From: Streptomyces sp. NK15101
GTDB lineage: Bacteria > Actinomycetota > Actinomycetes > Streptomycetales > Streptomycetaceae
DNA: 64,000 bases
Reading direction: 5' to 3'
Assembly: GCF_020400725.1 (NCBI RefSeq)
Contig: NZ_JAINVG010000028.1
Location: forward strand, 24,349 to 88,348
Shown: in pieces, positions 54,006-62,669 of the stretch
Layout of the letters: the number at the start of each line of letters is the position of its first letter
Position numbering within the stretch: the stretch's first letter is position 1
Notes under the pieces: model-generated
Told to the model about the DNA's origin: nothing
Seen by the model: only the letters and a program-made list of their open reading frames with translations
Database searches by the model: none
Translations under genes and position numbers: made by a program

Positions 54006-54120
54006 CCGAGGCCCGGAAGCCCGCCGAGGCCCGGAAGCCCGCCGAGACCGGCGGAAGCCCGCCGAGACCGGCGGAAGCCCCGCCGAGCCCGGCGGAAGCC
54101 GTCCGAGGCCCGGAAGCCCC
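54006..54120. repeat. Six degenerate 18-21 bp tandem repeats
   Basis: Units starting CCGAG and containing GGAAGCC repeat at 54006, 54024, 54042, 54062, 54083 and 54103; the first two are identical (CCGAGGCCCGGAAGCCCG). They fill the space right after the TetR stop and upstream of ilvD. Each can form small C/G stems. Function unknown. Confidence 0.8.
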
Positions 54121-54254
54121 TCCGGGGGCAGGCGGTGGCCGGCCGGGCGTCCGAGACCTGAACACTTGTCCCGCATTCCGGACGCCCCGTCCAGATCTTG
54201 GAGCGGCGGCGTACGCTCGAAAGCAAGCACACCCATCACGAGGAGCGAGCGACG

Positions 54255-56108
54255 ATGCCCGAGCTGAGGTCCCGCACTGTCACCCACGGCCGCAACATGG
54301 CGGGCGCACGCGCCCTTATGCGCGCCTCCGGTGTACCCGGCGCGGACATCGGCCGGAAGCCGATCATCGCCGTCGCCAACTCCTTCACCGAGTTCGTGCC
54401 CGGCCACACCCACCTCCAGCCGGTCGGCCGGATCGTCTCCGAGGCCATCACCGCCGCCGGCGGCATCGCCCGAGAGTTCAACACGATCGCCGTCGACGAC
54501 GGCATCGCCATGGGCCACGGCGGCATGCTCTACAGCCTGCCCTCCCGCGACCTGATCGCGGACAGCGTGGAGTACATGGTCGAGGCGCACTGCGCCGACG
54601 CCCTCATCTGCATCTCCAACTGCGACAAGATCACCCCCGGCATGCTGATGGCCGCCCTGCGCCTCAACATCCCGACGGTCTTCGTCTCCGGCGGCCCGAT
54701 GGAGTCCGGCCGCGCCACCCTCGTCGACGGCTCGGTCCGCACGCTCGACCTGGTCGACGCGATCTCCGACGCGGTGAACCCGAACATCTCGGACGAGGAC
54801 ATCTCCCGCATCGAGGAGAACGCCTGCCCGACCTGCGGGTCCTGTTCCGGCATGTTCACCGCCAACTCGATGAACTGCCTGACCGAGGCGATCGGCCTCT
54901 CCCTCCCGGGCAACGGCTCCGTGCTCGCCACCCACACCGCCCGCCGCGCCCTCTACGAGAACGCCGCGCGGACGGTCGTCGACATCACCCGCCGCCACTA
55001 CGACGAGGACGACGACTCGGTCCTGCCCCGCTCCATCGCCACCCGCGCCGCCTTCGAGAACGCGATGGCGCTGGACATCGCCATGGGCGGTTCGACCAAC
55101 ACGATCCTGCACCTGCTCGCCGCCGCCCAGGAGGCCGAGCTGGACTACGGCCTGCCGGACATGGACGAGGTCTCGCGCCGCGTCCCCTGCCTGGCGAAGG
55201 TCGCGCCGAACGTGGCGAAGGACCGCACGTACTACATGGAGGACGTGCACCGGGCCGGCGGCATCCCCGCCATCCTCGGCGAGCTCTACCGCGGCGGCCT
55301 GCTCAACGAGGACGTCCACGCGGTCCACGCCCGCTCCATCAAGGAGTGGCTGGACGCCTGGGACGTGCGCGGCGGCTCGCCCTCCGAGGAGGCCGTCGAA
55401 CTGTGGCACGCGGCCCCCGGCTGCGTCCGCTCCGCGACCGCCTTCTCCCAGTCGGAGCGCTGGGACACCCTCGACACGGACGCCGCGAACGGCTGCATCC
55501 GCGACGTCGCCCACGCCTACTCGAAGGACGGCGGCCTCGCCGTCCTGCACGGCAACCTCGCCGTCGACGGCTGCGTCGTGAAGACCGCCGGCGTCGACGA
55601 GTCCATCTGGACCTTCGAGGGCCCGGCCGTCGTCTGCGAGTCGCAGGAGGAGGCCGTCGAGAAGATCCTGAACAAGCAGGTCAAGGAGGGCGACGTGGTC
55701 GTCATCCGCTACGAGGGCCCCAAGGGCGGCCCCGGCATGCAGGAGATGCTCTACCCGACCTCCTTCCTCAAGGGCCGGGGACTGGGCAAGTCCTGCGCCC
55801 TCGTCACCGACGGCCGCTTCTCGGGCGGCACCTCGGGCCTCTCCATCGGCCACGCCTCCCCGGAGGCCGCCTCGGGCGGCACGATCGCTCTCGTCGAGGA
55901 CGGCGACCGCATCCGCATCGACATCCCCAGCCGCTCGATCGAGCTGCTCGTCGACGACTCCACCCTGGCGGCCCGCCGTGAGGCCCTCGGCGGCGTGTAC
56001 GCGCCGAAGAACCGGCAGCGCAAGGTGTCGGCCGCGCTGCGGGCGTACGCGGCGATGGCGACCAGCGCCGACAAGGGCGCGGTCCGGGACGTGTCGAAGC
56101 TGGGCTGA
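54255..56108 (+). CDS. ilvD: Dihydroxy-acid dehydratase
   Basis: 617 residues from the ATG at 54255, nine bases after AGGAGCGAG; an upstream open frame adds 19 residues without support. Fe-S enzyme of branched-chain amino acid synthesis. Cluster and active-site segments: NCDKITPGM (about residue 122), CPTCGSCSGMFTANSMNC (about 194-211) and DGRFSGGTSGLSIGH near the end. The 135-base gap to the repeat array should hold the promoter. Confidence 0.96.
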   Translation: MPELRSRTVTHGRNMAGARALMRASGVPGADIGRKPIIAVANSFTEFVPGHTHLQPVGRIVSEAITAAGGIAREFNTIAVDDGIAMGHGGMLYSLPSRDLIADSVEYMVEAHCADALICISNCDKITPGMLMAALRLNIPTVFVSGGPMESGRATLVDGSVRTLDLVDAISDAVNPNISDEDISRIEENACPTCGSCSGMFTANSMNCLTEAIGLSLPGNGSVLATHTARRALYENAARTVVDITRRHYDEDDDSVLPRSIATRAAFENAMALDIAMGGSTNTILHLLAAAQEAELDYGLPDMDEVSRRVPCLAKVAPNVAKDRTYYMEDVHRAGGIPAILGELYRGGLLNEDVHAVHARSIKEWLDAWDVRGGSPSEEAVELWHAAPGCVRSATAFSQSERWDTLDTDAANGCIRDVAHAYSKDGGLAVLHGNLAVDGCVVKTAGVDESIWTFEGPAVVCESQEEAVEKILNKQVKEGDVVVIRYEGPKGGPGMQEMLYPTSFLKGRGLGKSCALVTDGRFSGGTSGLSIGHASPEAASGGTIALVEDGDRIRIDIPSRSIELLVDDSTLAARREALGGVYAPKNRQRKVSAALRAYAAMATSADKGAVRDVSKLG

Positions 56109-56119
56109 CCCGGCGGGAC

Positions 56120-56165
56120 GTACGGCGGAGGGGGCGGGCCCGCGGGCCCGCCCCCTCCGCCGTAC
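56120..56165. terminator. 22-bp bidirectional hairpin
   Basis: Arms 56120-56141 and 56144-56165 pair perfectly over 22 bp with only two bases between them; it separates ilvD from the convergent kinase gene. No T tract. Confidence 0.8.
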
Positions 56166-56180
56166 GCACGCCTCAGGCGC

Positions 56181-58340
56181 TCACCAGGCGGCCGGGTCGC
56201 GCGCGTCGACCGCGAAGACGGAGCCGTCCGGCGCCGTTCCGAAGACCCGGTCCCCGGCGACCAGCGGCGCGGGCACCAGGGGCGCGTATCCGAGCCGGCC
56301 GTTCCGCAGCCGCGGCCGGGTCTGGCCGATCACCGCGCCGCGCGCGGTGTCCACCGCGATCAGCCGGCCGTCCTGGACGGAGAAGTAGAGCCGGTCGCCC
56401 GGCCCGAGGACCGGCGGCGACACGTTTCCGGCGGCCGTCTCCAGGTCCCACAGCGTCCGCCCCTTCTCCGCGGCGGTGTCGAAGGCCGTGAGGTGCCCGT
56501 CCGCGGCGAGCAGATGGACGACGCCGCCGTGCACGGCGACGCCCCGGAGGTCGATCCGGTGCGGCAGGGCGAGCCTGCGCACCGCGCCCTCGCCGCCGGA
56601 ACCCACCAGGACGACGGCGTCGGCCAGATCGGTGTCGTAGAACGAGGCGAGGACCAGGGTGCCGTCGCCGGTCCGGCCCAGCGGGTCGAGGTTGCCGTCC
56701 AGCTCCCGCTGCCAGACCACCTCGCCGGTGGCCGGGCGGATCGCGCCGACCCGGGTGCGCGAGCCGTCGTACGAGGTCTCGGAAACGGTGAGCAGCCCGG
56801 AGGGCGCGTCGTACGGTCCCGGGCGCGGGACCTCGAAGCCCGCCAGGCCGTGCCGCCACAGCTCCTTGCCGCTGCGGGCGTCGACCGCCCGGATGCTGCC
56901 GGTGCCGTCGGACAGGACGACGGCGGAGCCGGCCGGCCGGTACGACTCGGGCAGGCTCGCCGCGGCGCTCCAGCCGGGGGAGCCGTCCCCGGCCGCGTAC
57001 GCCTTCAGCGGCCCGGTGGGGGCGGCGGCTCCGATCAGCCCGTCCGTCAGGGCCACTGGGGCGGCGGGGCTCTCCTGCCCGACGGGCTCGGTCCGCGACC
57101 ACAGGACGTGCCCGGTCACCGGGTCGAGCCGGGCGAGGCCGACGCCCCGGGCCGTGCAGTACAGCGCGCCGGCGCCGTGGGCACAGGCGGGCGCGGCCGA
57201 AGGGCCGTGCTCCTGGAGCGAGGTCTGCCAGCCGGCGAAGGAGGTGGCCACCTCGGCCGGGCTCGTCGGGGTCTCGGGCCCGCCGTCCGCCGGTCGGCTG
57301 AGCGCCGCGTACAGACCGGCGGCGGTCAGTGCGAGCGCGGCGGCGACGGCGATCGTCGGGCGCGGCCGGATCCGGACCCGCGGGCCGCGCGGGGGCGGGG
57401 TCGGCGCGGAGGCCCGCACCGGCGTGTCCGCGTCCCACGCGGGCGCGGGTCCGGTCTCGCCCTCGGACAGGGCGGGCCGCCGCCGCTGTGCCGGTATGAA
57501 GGCCTCGGCCGCGTACGAGGGGGGCAGCAGCGCCTGCATGATCTGGGCCGGCGTCGGCCGCTCGACGGGCTCCTTGGCGAGGCAGCGGGCGACGAGCGGC
57601 GCGAGGTCCGCCGGCACCCCCGTCAGGTCCGGCTCGTCGTGGACGACCTGGTACGCCACGATGTACGGGCTGTCGGAGTCGAACGGGCCGTGCCCGGTCG
57701 CCGCGTGCACGAGCACGGAGCCGAGCGCGAACACGTCCGCCGCCGGCCCGACCTCGCGCGGCCGCTGGAACTGCTCGGGCGCCATGAACGGCGGCGAGCC
57801 GATGAGCTTGCCCGTCTCGGTGTGCAGATCGCTGTCGACCGGCCGGGAGATCCCGAAGTCGATGACCTTCGGTCCGGTGTCGGTCAGCAGGACGTTGCTG
57901 GGCTTGAGGTCGCGGTGGACCACCCCGGCCCGGTGGATGTCGCGCAGCGCCTCCGCGAGCCCGGCGGTGAGCCGGCGCAGCTCGGCGGGGGACAGCGGGC
58001 CGTTCCGCTTCACCTGGTCGGCGAGGGTGGGGCCCGGCACGTAGAGGGTCGCCATCCAGGGGCGCACGGCATCGGGATCGGCGTCGACGACCGGCGCGGT
58101 GAAGGCCCCGCTGACCCGGCGCGCGGCCGCGACCTCCTGGCGGAAACGCGCCCTGAACTCGGGGTCCTCCGCATACCGTGCGTGCACGACCTTGACCGCG
58201 AGCCGCAGCCCGGAGGCGGAGCTCGCGAGGTGCACGACGCCCATGCCGCCGGCCCCCAGACAGGCCTGGAGACGGTAGTCGCCCGCGTACTCCGGCTCCT
58301 CCGCATAGCGATCGGCACCGGTGCCGCGCAACGGTGGCAT
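56181..58340 (-). CDS. Ser/Thr protein kinase with PQQ-type beta-propeller
   Basis: 719 residues. Kinase domain 25-280: GAGGMGVVHLA loop, LAVKVVH lysine, HRDLKPSNVLL catalytic loop, KVIDFGISRP and MAPEQF. One membrane helix at about 332-354. The external part is a PQQ-like propeller with repeated TGHVLWSR, SGKELWRH and TGEVVWQR blades, a likely sensor of cell-wall ligands. Convergent with ilvD. Confidence 0.93.
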   Translation of the reverse strand: MPPLRGTGADRYAEEPEYAGDYRLQACLGAGGMGVVHLASSASGLRLAVKVVHARYAEDPEFRARFRQEVAAARRVSGAFTAPVVDADPDAVRPWMATLYVPGPTLADQVKRNGPLSPAELRRLTAGLAEALRDIHRAGVVHRDLKPSNVLLTDTGPKVIDFGISRPVDSDLHTETGKLIGSPPFMAPEQFQRPREVGPAADVFALGSVLVHAATGHGPFDSDSPYIVAYQVVHDEPDLTGVPADLAPLVARCLAKEPVERPTPAQIMQALLPPSYAAEAFIPAQRRRPALSEGETGPAPAWDADTPVRASAPTPPPRGPRVRIRPRPTIAVAAALALTAAGLYAALSRPADGGPETPTSPAEVATSFAGWQTSLQEHGPSAAPACAHGAGALYCTARGVGLARLDPVTGHVLWSRTEPVGQESPAAPVALTDGLIGAAAPTGPLKAYAAGDGSPGWSAAASLPESYRPAGSAVVLSDGTGSIRAVDARSGKELWRHGLAGFEVPRPGPYDAPSGLLTVSETSYDGSRTRVGAIRPATGEVVWQRELDGNLDPLGRTGDGTLVLASFYDTDLADAVVLVGSGGEGAVRRLALPHRIDLRGVAVHGGVVHLLAADGHLTAFDTAAEKGRTLWDLETAAGNVSPPVLGPGDRLYFSVQDGRLIAVDTARGAVIGQTRPRLRNGRLGYAPLVPAPLVAGDRVFGTAPDGSVFAVDARDPAAW

Positions 58341-58498
58341 CGCCCACCCCCGTGTGAGTCCCCGTCACATCGCGCGCACGTGCGCGACCCGACGGAGCCT
58401 AGTCCATGGTGCCCGCGATGTCGGTGGAGCTTGCTAGCCTGCGCGTCGCGGAGAGTGAAACTCGGCGGAGCGCTTTTGCGCCACAGGGGGAGGACACC

Positions 58499-58750
58499 AT
58501 GACCACGCGCTACGAGGTCGCACCGGGCTACCGGGTCAACGTGCGCTCGGGCCCGAGCACCAAGTATCCGATCGTCCGGGTGCTGCCGCTCGGCGCCACG
58601 GTGGCGATCTACTGCCAGAAGTACGGCGAGTGGATCAGCGGGCCGTACGGCACGACGAACATCTGGGACAACATCGCCCCGGGCGAGTACGTCTCCGACG
58701 CGTACGTCCACACGGGCAGCGACGACCTGGTCGCACCGCGCTGCCCCTGA
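58499..58750 (+). CDS. Small SH3-domain protein
   Basis: 83 residues from the ATG at 58499, behind GGGGGAGGAC. Bacterial SH3-like fold: YRVNVRSGPSTKYPIVRVLPLGATVAIYCQKYGEWISGPYGTT region. No signal peptide is visible, which is unusual for SH3b proteins that normally act outside. Divergent from the kinase gene. Confidence 0.85.
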   Translation: MTTRYEVAPGYRVNVRSGPSTKYPIVRVLPLGATVAIYCQKYGEWISGPYGTTNIWDNIAPGEYVSDAYVHTGSDDLVAPRCP

Positions 58751-58785
58751 GCCCCTTCTCCGTCACCCCGGGGATAATCGACCCC

Positions 58786-59286
58786 GTGAGCGACGAAGAG
58801 CAGACCCCCGCCAAGGCCGGCCCGCAGCCGGAGGAGATCCGCTTCTTCGGCACGACCTGGGTCGACCACAGCGGCAATTACGCGCCGCGCCGCGCCGGCT
58901 TGGCCGCCGGCGCGCTGGCCGCCGCCGTCGCGGCCTGCTTCGTGCTGCGCTTCGCCTACGAGGGCCTGCAGATCGCGGCCGTCGGCGGCGTCGTCAACGC
59001 GCTGGTCGTCGTCATGTTCGCGGTCTGCAGCGCCATCGCGTTCGGCAAGACCTGGGAGGGCTTCGTCCGCCGCCCGGCCGACCCGGCCCGCGAGGAGTCC
59101 CTCCGCAGCCTGAAGGCCATCGGCTTCATCGGCTCCCTCCTCGCCTACGCCGCCCGCTGCTTCGTCGAGGCCCCCGGCGAGGGACTGCGTCGCACGGAGT
59201 ACGAGACGGCGCTGGCGCAGTACGAGAAGCGCCGCTCCTCCCGCACGGGCAACCCCGCGACCCGCAAGAAGCCGAAGCGCAAGTAG
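58786..59286 (+). CDS. Two-helix membrane protein, unknown
   Basis: 166 residues from the GTG at 58786 (preceding frame is the SH3 gene's alternate frame). Hydrophobic segments at about 38-56 and 63-82 with a third weak one near 110; a basic C-terminus (RTGNPATRKKPKRK). Nothing recognisable beyond that. 36 bases after the SH3 gene, so probably co-transcribed. Confidence 0.72.
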   Translation: MSDEEQTPAKAGPQPEEIRFFGTTWVDHSGNYAPRRAGLAAGALAAAVAACFVLRFAYEGLQIAAVGGVVNALVVVMFAVCSAIAFGKTWEGFVRRPADPAREESLRSLKAIGFIGSLLAYAARCFVEAPGEGLRRTEYETALAQYEKRRSSRTGNPATRKKPKRK

Positions 59287-59350
59287 CCCTCCCCCGCGGG
59301 CTGGCGCCCCCCCGCCGCGCGGGCAATCGCCCCGCCCCCACCCACCCCCC

Positions 59351-59483
59351 GTGTGGGCAGTCGTCCCGCTGGGGCAAGGAGGTCCCTCCTGCTCGAGCGA
59401 AGCCGAGAGCTTGGGGGAGGGTGGGCGCACGGGACGGCGCCCTTCAGCGGGGCCTCCGCGTCCCGCGCCTGAACCCGCACCCC
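59351..59483. repeat. Dispersed palindromic repeat, copy D, with an inserted segment
   Basis: Begins GTGTGGGCAGTCGTCCCGCT like copies A-C and has the same tail (GCCTCCGCGTCCCGCGCCTG then ACCCGCACCCCG). The core palindrome is broken at 59376 by about 43 bases, including AGCGAAGCCGAGAGCTTGGG, which is itself a sequence often seen in Streptomyces intergenic DNA. This element sits in the otherwise empty 293 bases before the ABC transporter gene. Confidence 0.75.
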
Positions 59484-59543
59484 GAGCGGCGCCGTCGTGG
59501 GCACGGCCGGCCCGCCCCCGTACCGCCGAACCCGCTCAGCTCC

Positions 59544-59590
59544 TTGACGCCGCATACCCCCAGGCCCATTATTCATCGCATGATGAATAA
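59544..59590 (+). promoter_or_regulatory. Promoter of the ABC exporter with operator palindrome over the start codon
   Basis: TTGACG (59544-59549), a 17-bp spacer and CATTAT (59567-59572) form a good promoter; the ATG at 59580 lies seven bases after the -10, so transcription would begin on the start codon itself (leaderless). TTATTCATC (59569-59577) and GATGAATAA (59582-59590) form a 9-bp A/T-rich palindrome covering the -10 and the start, the place for a repressor. Confidence 0.8.
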
Positions 59591-60404
59591 CTCGGCCCGG
59601 CAGGCGTCGGGTGCACCCCCGAAGCGGGCGGCCGTCATCGCCCAAGCCCTCACCACCACCCGCGCCGACCGCCAGGTCCTCCGGGGAATCGACTTCACCA
59701 TCCCCACCGCCCGCATCACGGGCCTCCTCGGCCCCTCCGGCTGCGGCAAGACCACCCTCATGCGCGCGATCGTCGGCACCCAGGCCAAGGTCGGCGGCAC
59801 CCTCCAGGTCCTCGGCCGCCCCGCCGGCGACCCCGCCCTCCGCTCCCGCATCGGCTACGTCACCCAGGCCCCGTCCGTCTACGACGACCTCACCGTCCGC
59901 CAGAACCTCGACTACTTCGCCGCCGTCCTGCTCCCCGGCCGCGCCCACCGCCACGACCGCCGCAACGCCGTCGACCGGGCCGTCGAGGACGTCGACCTCA
60001 CCGACCACGCCGACACCCTCGCCGGACGGCTCTCCGGCGGTCAGCGCAGCCGGGTCTCCCTCGCCGTCGCCCTCCTCGGCACCCCGGAACTCCTCGTCCT
60101 CGACGAGCCCACGGTCGGCCTCGACCCCGTACTCCGCCGCGACCTCTGGGACCTCTTCCACCGGCTCGCCGCCGAGCGGGGCACCACCCTCCTCGTCTCC
60201 TCCCACGTGATGGACGAGGCCGAGCGCTGCCACCGTCTCCTCCTCATGCGCGAGGGCGAGATCCTCGCCGAGGACACCCCCGAGGCCCTCCGCCGCCGCA
60301 ACGACACGGCCACCGTCGAAGAGGCCTTCCTGCACCTCGTGGACGCGGCGAACACCCGCGCCGCCCAAGCAGCCGCCACCACCCAGGAGGAGCACCGACC
60401 GTGA
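59580..60404 (+). CDS. ABC-2 exporter ATPase
   Basis: 274 residues from the ATG at 59580 (or the next one at 59583). Walker A GPSGCGKTTL, signature LSGGQRSRVSLAVALL, Walker B LLVLDEPTVGLDP, switch SSHVMDEA. DrrA/NodI-like, typical of drug or antibiotic efflux. Paired with the permease through a GTGA overlap. The transcript seems leaderless, so no ribosome site is present before the start. Confidence 0.94.
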   Translation: MMNNSARQASGAPPKRAAVIAQALTTTRADRQVLRGIDFTIPTARITGLLGPSGCGKTTLMRAIVGTQAKVGGTLQVLGRPAGDPALRSRIGYVTQAPSVYDDLTVRQNLDYFAAVLLPGRAHRHDRRNAVDRAVEDVDLTDHADTLAGRLSGGQRSRVSLAVALLGTPELLVLDEPTVGLDPVLRRDLWDLFHRLAAERGTTLLVSSHVMDEAERCHRLLLMREGEILAEDTPEALRRRNDTATVEEAFLHLVDAANTRAAQAAATTQEEHRP

Positions 60405-61138
60405 ACGCCGACCGCACCCTCGCCACCTCCGCCCGCGTCCTGCGCCAACTGCGCCACGACCCGCGCTCGATCGCCCTGATGCTCCTCGTCCCCTGCCTGA
60501 TGCTCTTCCTGCTCCGCTACGTCTTCGACGGCAGTCCCGGCACCTTCGACGGCATCGGCGCCTCGCTCCTCGGCATCTTCCCGCTCATCACGATGTTCCT
60601 GGTGACCTCCATCGCCACCCTCAGGGAACGCACCTCCGGCACCCTGGAACGCCTGCTCGCCATGCCCCTCGGCAAGGCCGACCTCATCGCCGGCTACGCC
60701 CTCGCCTTCGGGCTCGTCGCCGTCCTCCAGTCCGTCCTGGCCACCGGCCTCGCCGTCCGGTTCCTCGGCCTCGACGTCACCGGCTCCCCCTGGCTCCTCC
60801 TCCTGGTGGCGCTCCTCGACGCCCTCCTCGGCACCGCGCTCGGCCTCTTCGTCTCCGCCTTCGCCGCGTCCGAGTTCCAGGCCGTCCAGTTCATGCCGGC
60901 CGTGATCTTCCCCCAGCTCCTGCTCTGCGGCCTGTTCACCCCGCGCGACCGCATGGCCCCCGCCCTGGAGGCGATCTCGAACGTCCTGCCCATGTCGTAC
61001 GCCGTCGACGGCATGAACGAGGTCCTCCGCCACACCGACATGACCGCCGCCTTCGTCCGCGACGCCCTCGTCGTCGCCGGCTGCGCCGTCCTGGTCCTCG
61101 GCCTCGGCGCGGCCACCCTCCGCCGCCGCACCGCCTGA
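60401..61138 (+). CDS. ABC-2 exporter permease
   Basis: 245 residues from a GTG overlapping the ATPase stop. Six membrane helices, ABC-2 type, with the conserved FLVTSIATLRERTSGTLERLLAMPLGKADLI and YAVDGMNEVLRH. No local regulator gene is nearby, so the presumed repressor of the operator is encoded elsewhere. Confidence 0.93.
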   Translation: MNADRTLATSARVLRQLRHDPRSIALMLLVPCLMLFLLRYVFDGSPGTFDGIGASLLGIFPLITMFLVTSIATLRERTSGTLERLLAMPLGKADLIAGYALAFGLVAVLQSVLATGLAVRFLGLDVTGSPWLLLLVALLDALLGTALGLFVSAFAASEFQAVQFMPAVIFPQLLLCGLFTPRDRMAPALEAISNVLPMSYAVDGMNEVLRHTDMTAAFVRDALVVAGCAVLVLGLGAATLRRRTA

Positions 61139-61222
61139 CCGCCCCTCGGACACCCCACGCACCCCGCCCCCCACCGGTGAAAGGATGTCGAAAAAGCCCC
61201 CTCCGGCGAGGTGAACAGACCC

Positions 61223-62032
61223 ATGACCCAGACCGTCGCAGTCCTCGGCACCGGCAAGATCGGTGAAGCGCTCCTCAGCGGCATGATCCGCGCCGGCTGG
61301 CGCCCCGCGAACCTCCTGGTCACCGCCCGCCGCGCCGAACGCGCCGAGGAGCTCCGCACCCGCTACGGCGTCGAGACCGTCACCAACGCCGAGGCCGCCA
61401 AGCGCGCGGACACCCTCATCCTGGCCGTCAAGCCGCAGGACATGGGCCGCCTCCTCGACGAGCTCGCCCCCCACGTCACCGCCGACCGCCTGGTCGTCAG
61501 CGCCGCCGCCGGCATCCCCACCTCGTTCATCGAGGACCGCCTCACCGCCGGCACCCCCGTCGTCCGCGTCATGCCGAACACCCCCGTCCTCGTCGACGAG
61601 GGCATGTCGGTCATCTCGGCCGGCAGCCACGCCACCCCCGAGCACCTCGCCCACACCGAGGAGATCTTCGGCGGCGTCGGCAAGACCCTCCGCGTCCCCG
61701 AGTCCCAGCAGGACGCCGCCACCGCCCTCTCCGGCTCGGGCCCCGCGTACTTCTACTTCCTCGTAGAGGCCATGACCGACGCCGGCATCCTCCTCGGCCT
61801 GCCCCGCGCCCAGGCCCACGACCTCATCGTCCAGGCCGCCATCGGCGCCGCCGTGATGCTCCGCGACAGCGGCGAACACCCGGTCAAGCTCCGCGAGGCG
61901 GTCACCTCACCGGCCGGCACCACCATCAGCGCCATCCGCGAGCTGGAGAACCACGGCGTACGCGCCGCCCTGATCGCCGCCCTGGAAGCGGCCCGCGACC
62001 GCAGCCGCGAGCTCGCCTCCGGCAACAGCTGA
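61223..62032 (+). CDS. proC: Pyrroline-5-carboxylate reductase
   Basis: 269 residues from the ATG at 61223, eight bases after GAGGTGA (a GTG at 61211 is an alternative). Last step of proline synthesis. VAVLGTGKIGEALLSGMI dinucleotide motif, LAVKPQDM, VRVMPNTPVLV and ALSGSGPAYFYFLVEAM are typical. Ends four bases from the convergent isochorismatase gene. Confidence 0.95.
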   Translation: MTQTVAVLGTGKIGEALLSGMIRAGWRPANLLVTARRAERAEELRTRYGVETVTNAEAAKRADTLILAVKPQDMGRLLDELAPHVTADRLVVSAAAGIPTSFIEDRLTAGTPVVRVMPNTPVLVDEGMSVISAGSHATPEHLAHTEEIFGGVGKTLRVPESQQDAATALSGSGPAYFYFLVEAMTDAGILLGLPRAQAHDLIVQAAIGAAVMLRDSGEHPVKLREAVTSPAGTTISAIRELENHGVRAALIAALEAARDRSRELASGNS

Positions 62033-62036
62033 CCCC

Positions 62037-62624
62037 CTACCGGGCCGACGCGCCCTTCACCACGTCCTCCGTGGTCACGACCCGGGCGAACCGCCCACCG
62101 TGCAGCGACACCGCCGTCGCCCGGGTCAGCTCCTCCGCCGACCGCGTCCAGCCGAACGGTCCGGCCAGGTCGAAGGTGTGCATCGCGTCCAGCGGGAACA
62201 ACACGTCGTACCCGAGGTTCCCGCCCATCCGGGCGGTGGTCTCGTTGCACATGTTGGTCTGGATCCCCACCACCACGAACTGCTCGACCCCGGCACCCTT
62301 CAGCCAGGCGTCCAGGTCCGGCTCCCCGTAGAACGCCGAGTTCACGGACTTCGTGACGAACAGCTCCGGACCCGAGCCCTTCCCCCGCCGCTCCTCGACG
62401 AAGTCCTTGAACTCGTTCCCCTCGGTCCCCGCCGCCAGCGGCGACCCCGGCTGCGACGAGTCGTGCCGCACGAAGACGACCGGCCGCCCCGTCTCCTGCC
62501 ACACGTCGATCAGGGCCGCGATGTTCCGCTCGGCCTCCGGATTGTCCCGACGGCCCCAGAACTCGGACTCGAAGCCCTTCTGCACGTCGACGACCACCAG
62601 CGCCGCGTTCTCGTTGATCTCCAT
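62037..62624 (-). CDS. Isochorismatase-family cysteine hydrolase
   Basis: 195 residues. Catalytic triad Asp13 (LVVVDVQ), Lys near 92 (FVTKSVNSAF) and Cys near 126 (IQTNMCNETTARM). Family includes nicotinamidases and other amide hydrolases; substrate not determined. Divergent from the GlxA-type regulator gene, with 45 bases between, suggesting that the regulator controls it. Confidence 0.9.
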   Translation of the reverse strand: MEINENAALVVVDVQKGFESEFWGRRDNPEAERNIAALIDVWQETGRPVVFVRHDSSQPGSPLAAGTEGNEFKDFVEERRGKGSGPELFVTKSVNSAFYGEPDLDAWLKGAGVEQFVVVGIQTNMCNETTARMGGNLGYDVLFPLDAMHTFDLAGPFGWTRSAEELTRATAVSLHGGRFARVVTTEDVVKGASAR

Positions 62625-62669
62625 GACAACGATCCTCCCGCCGCCGGTCCCGCCCTCCCAGAGGGACGA

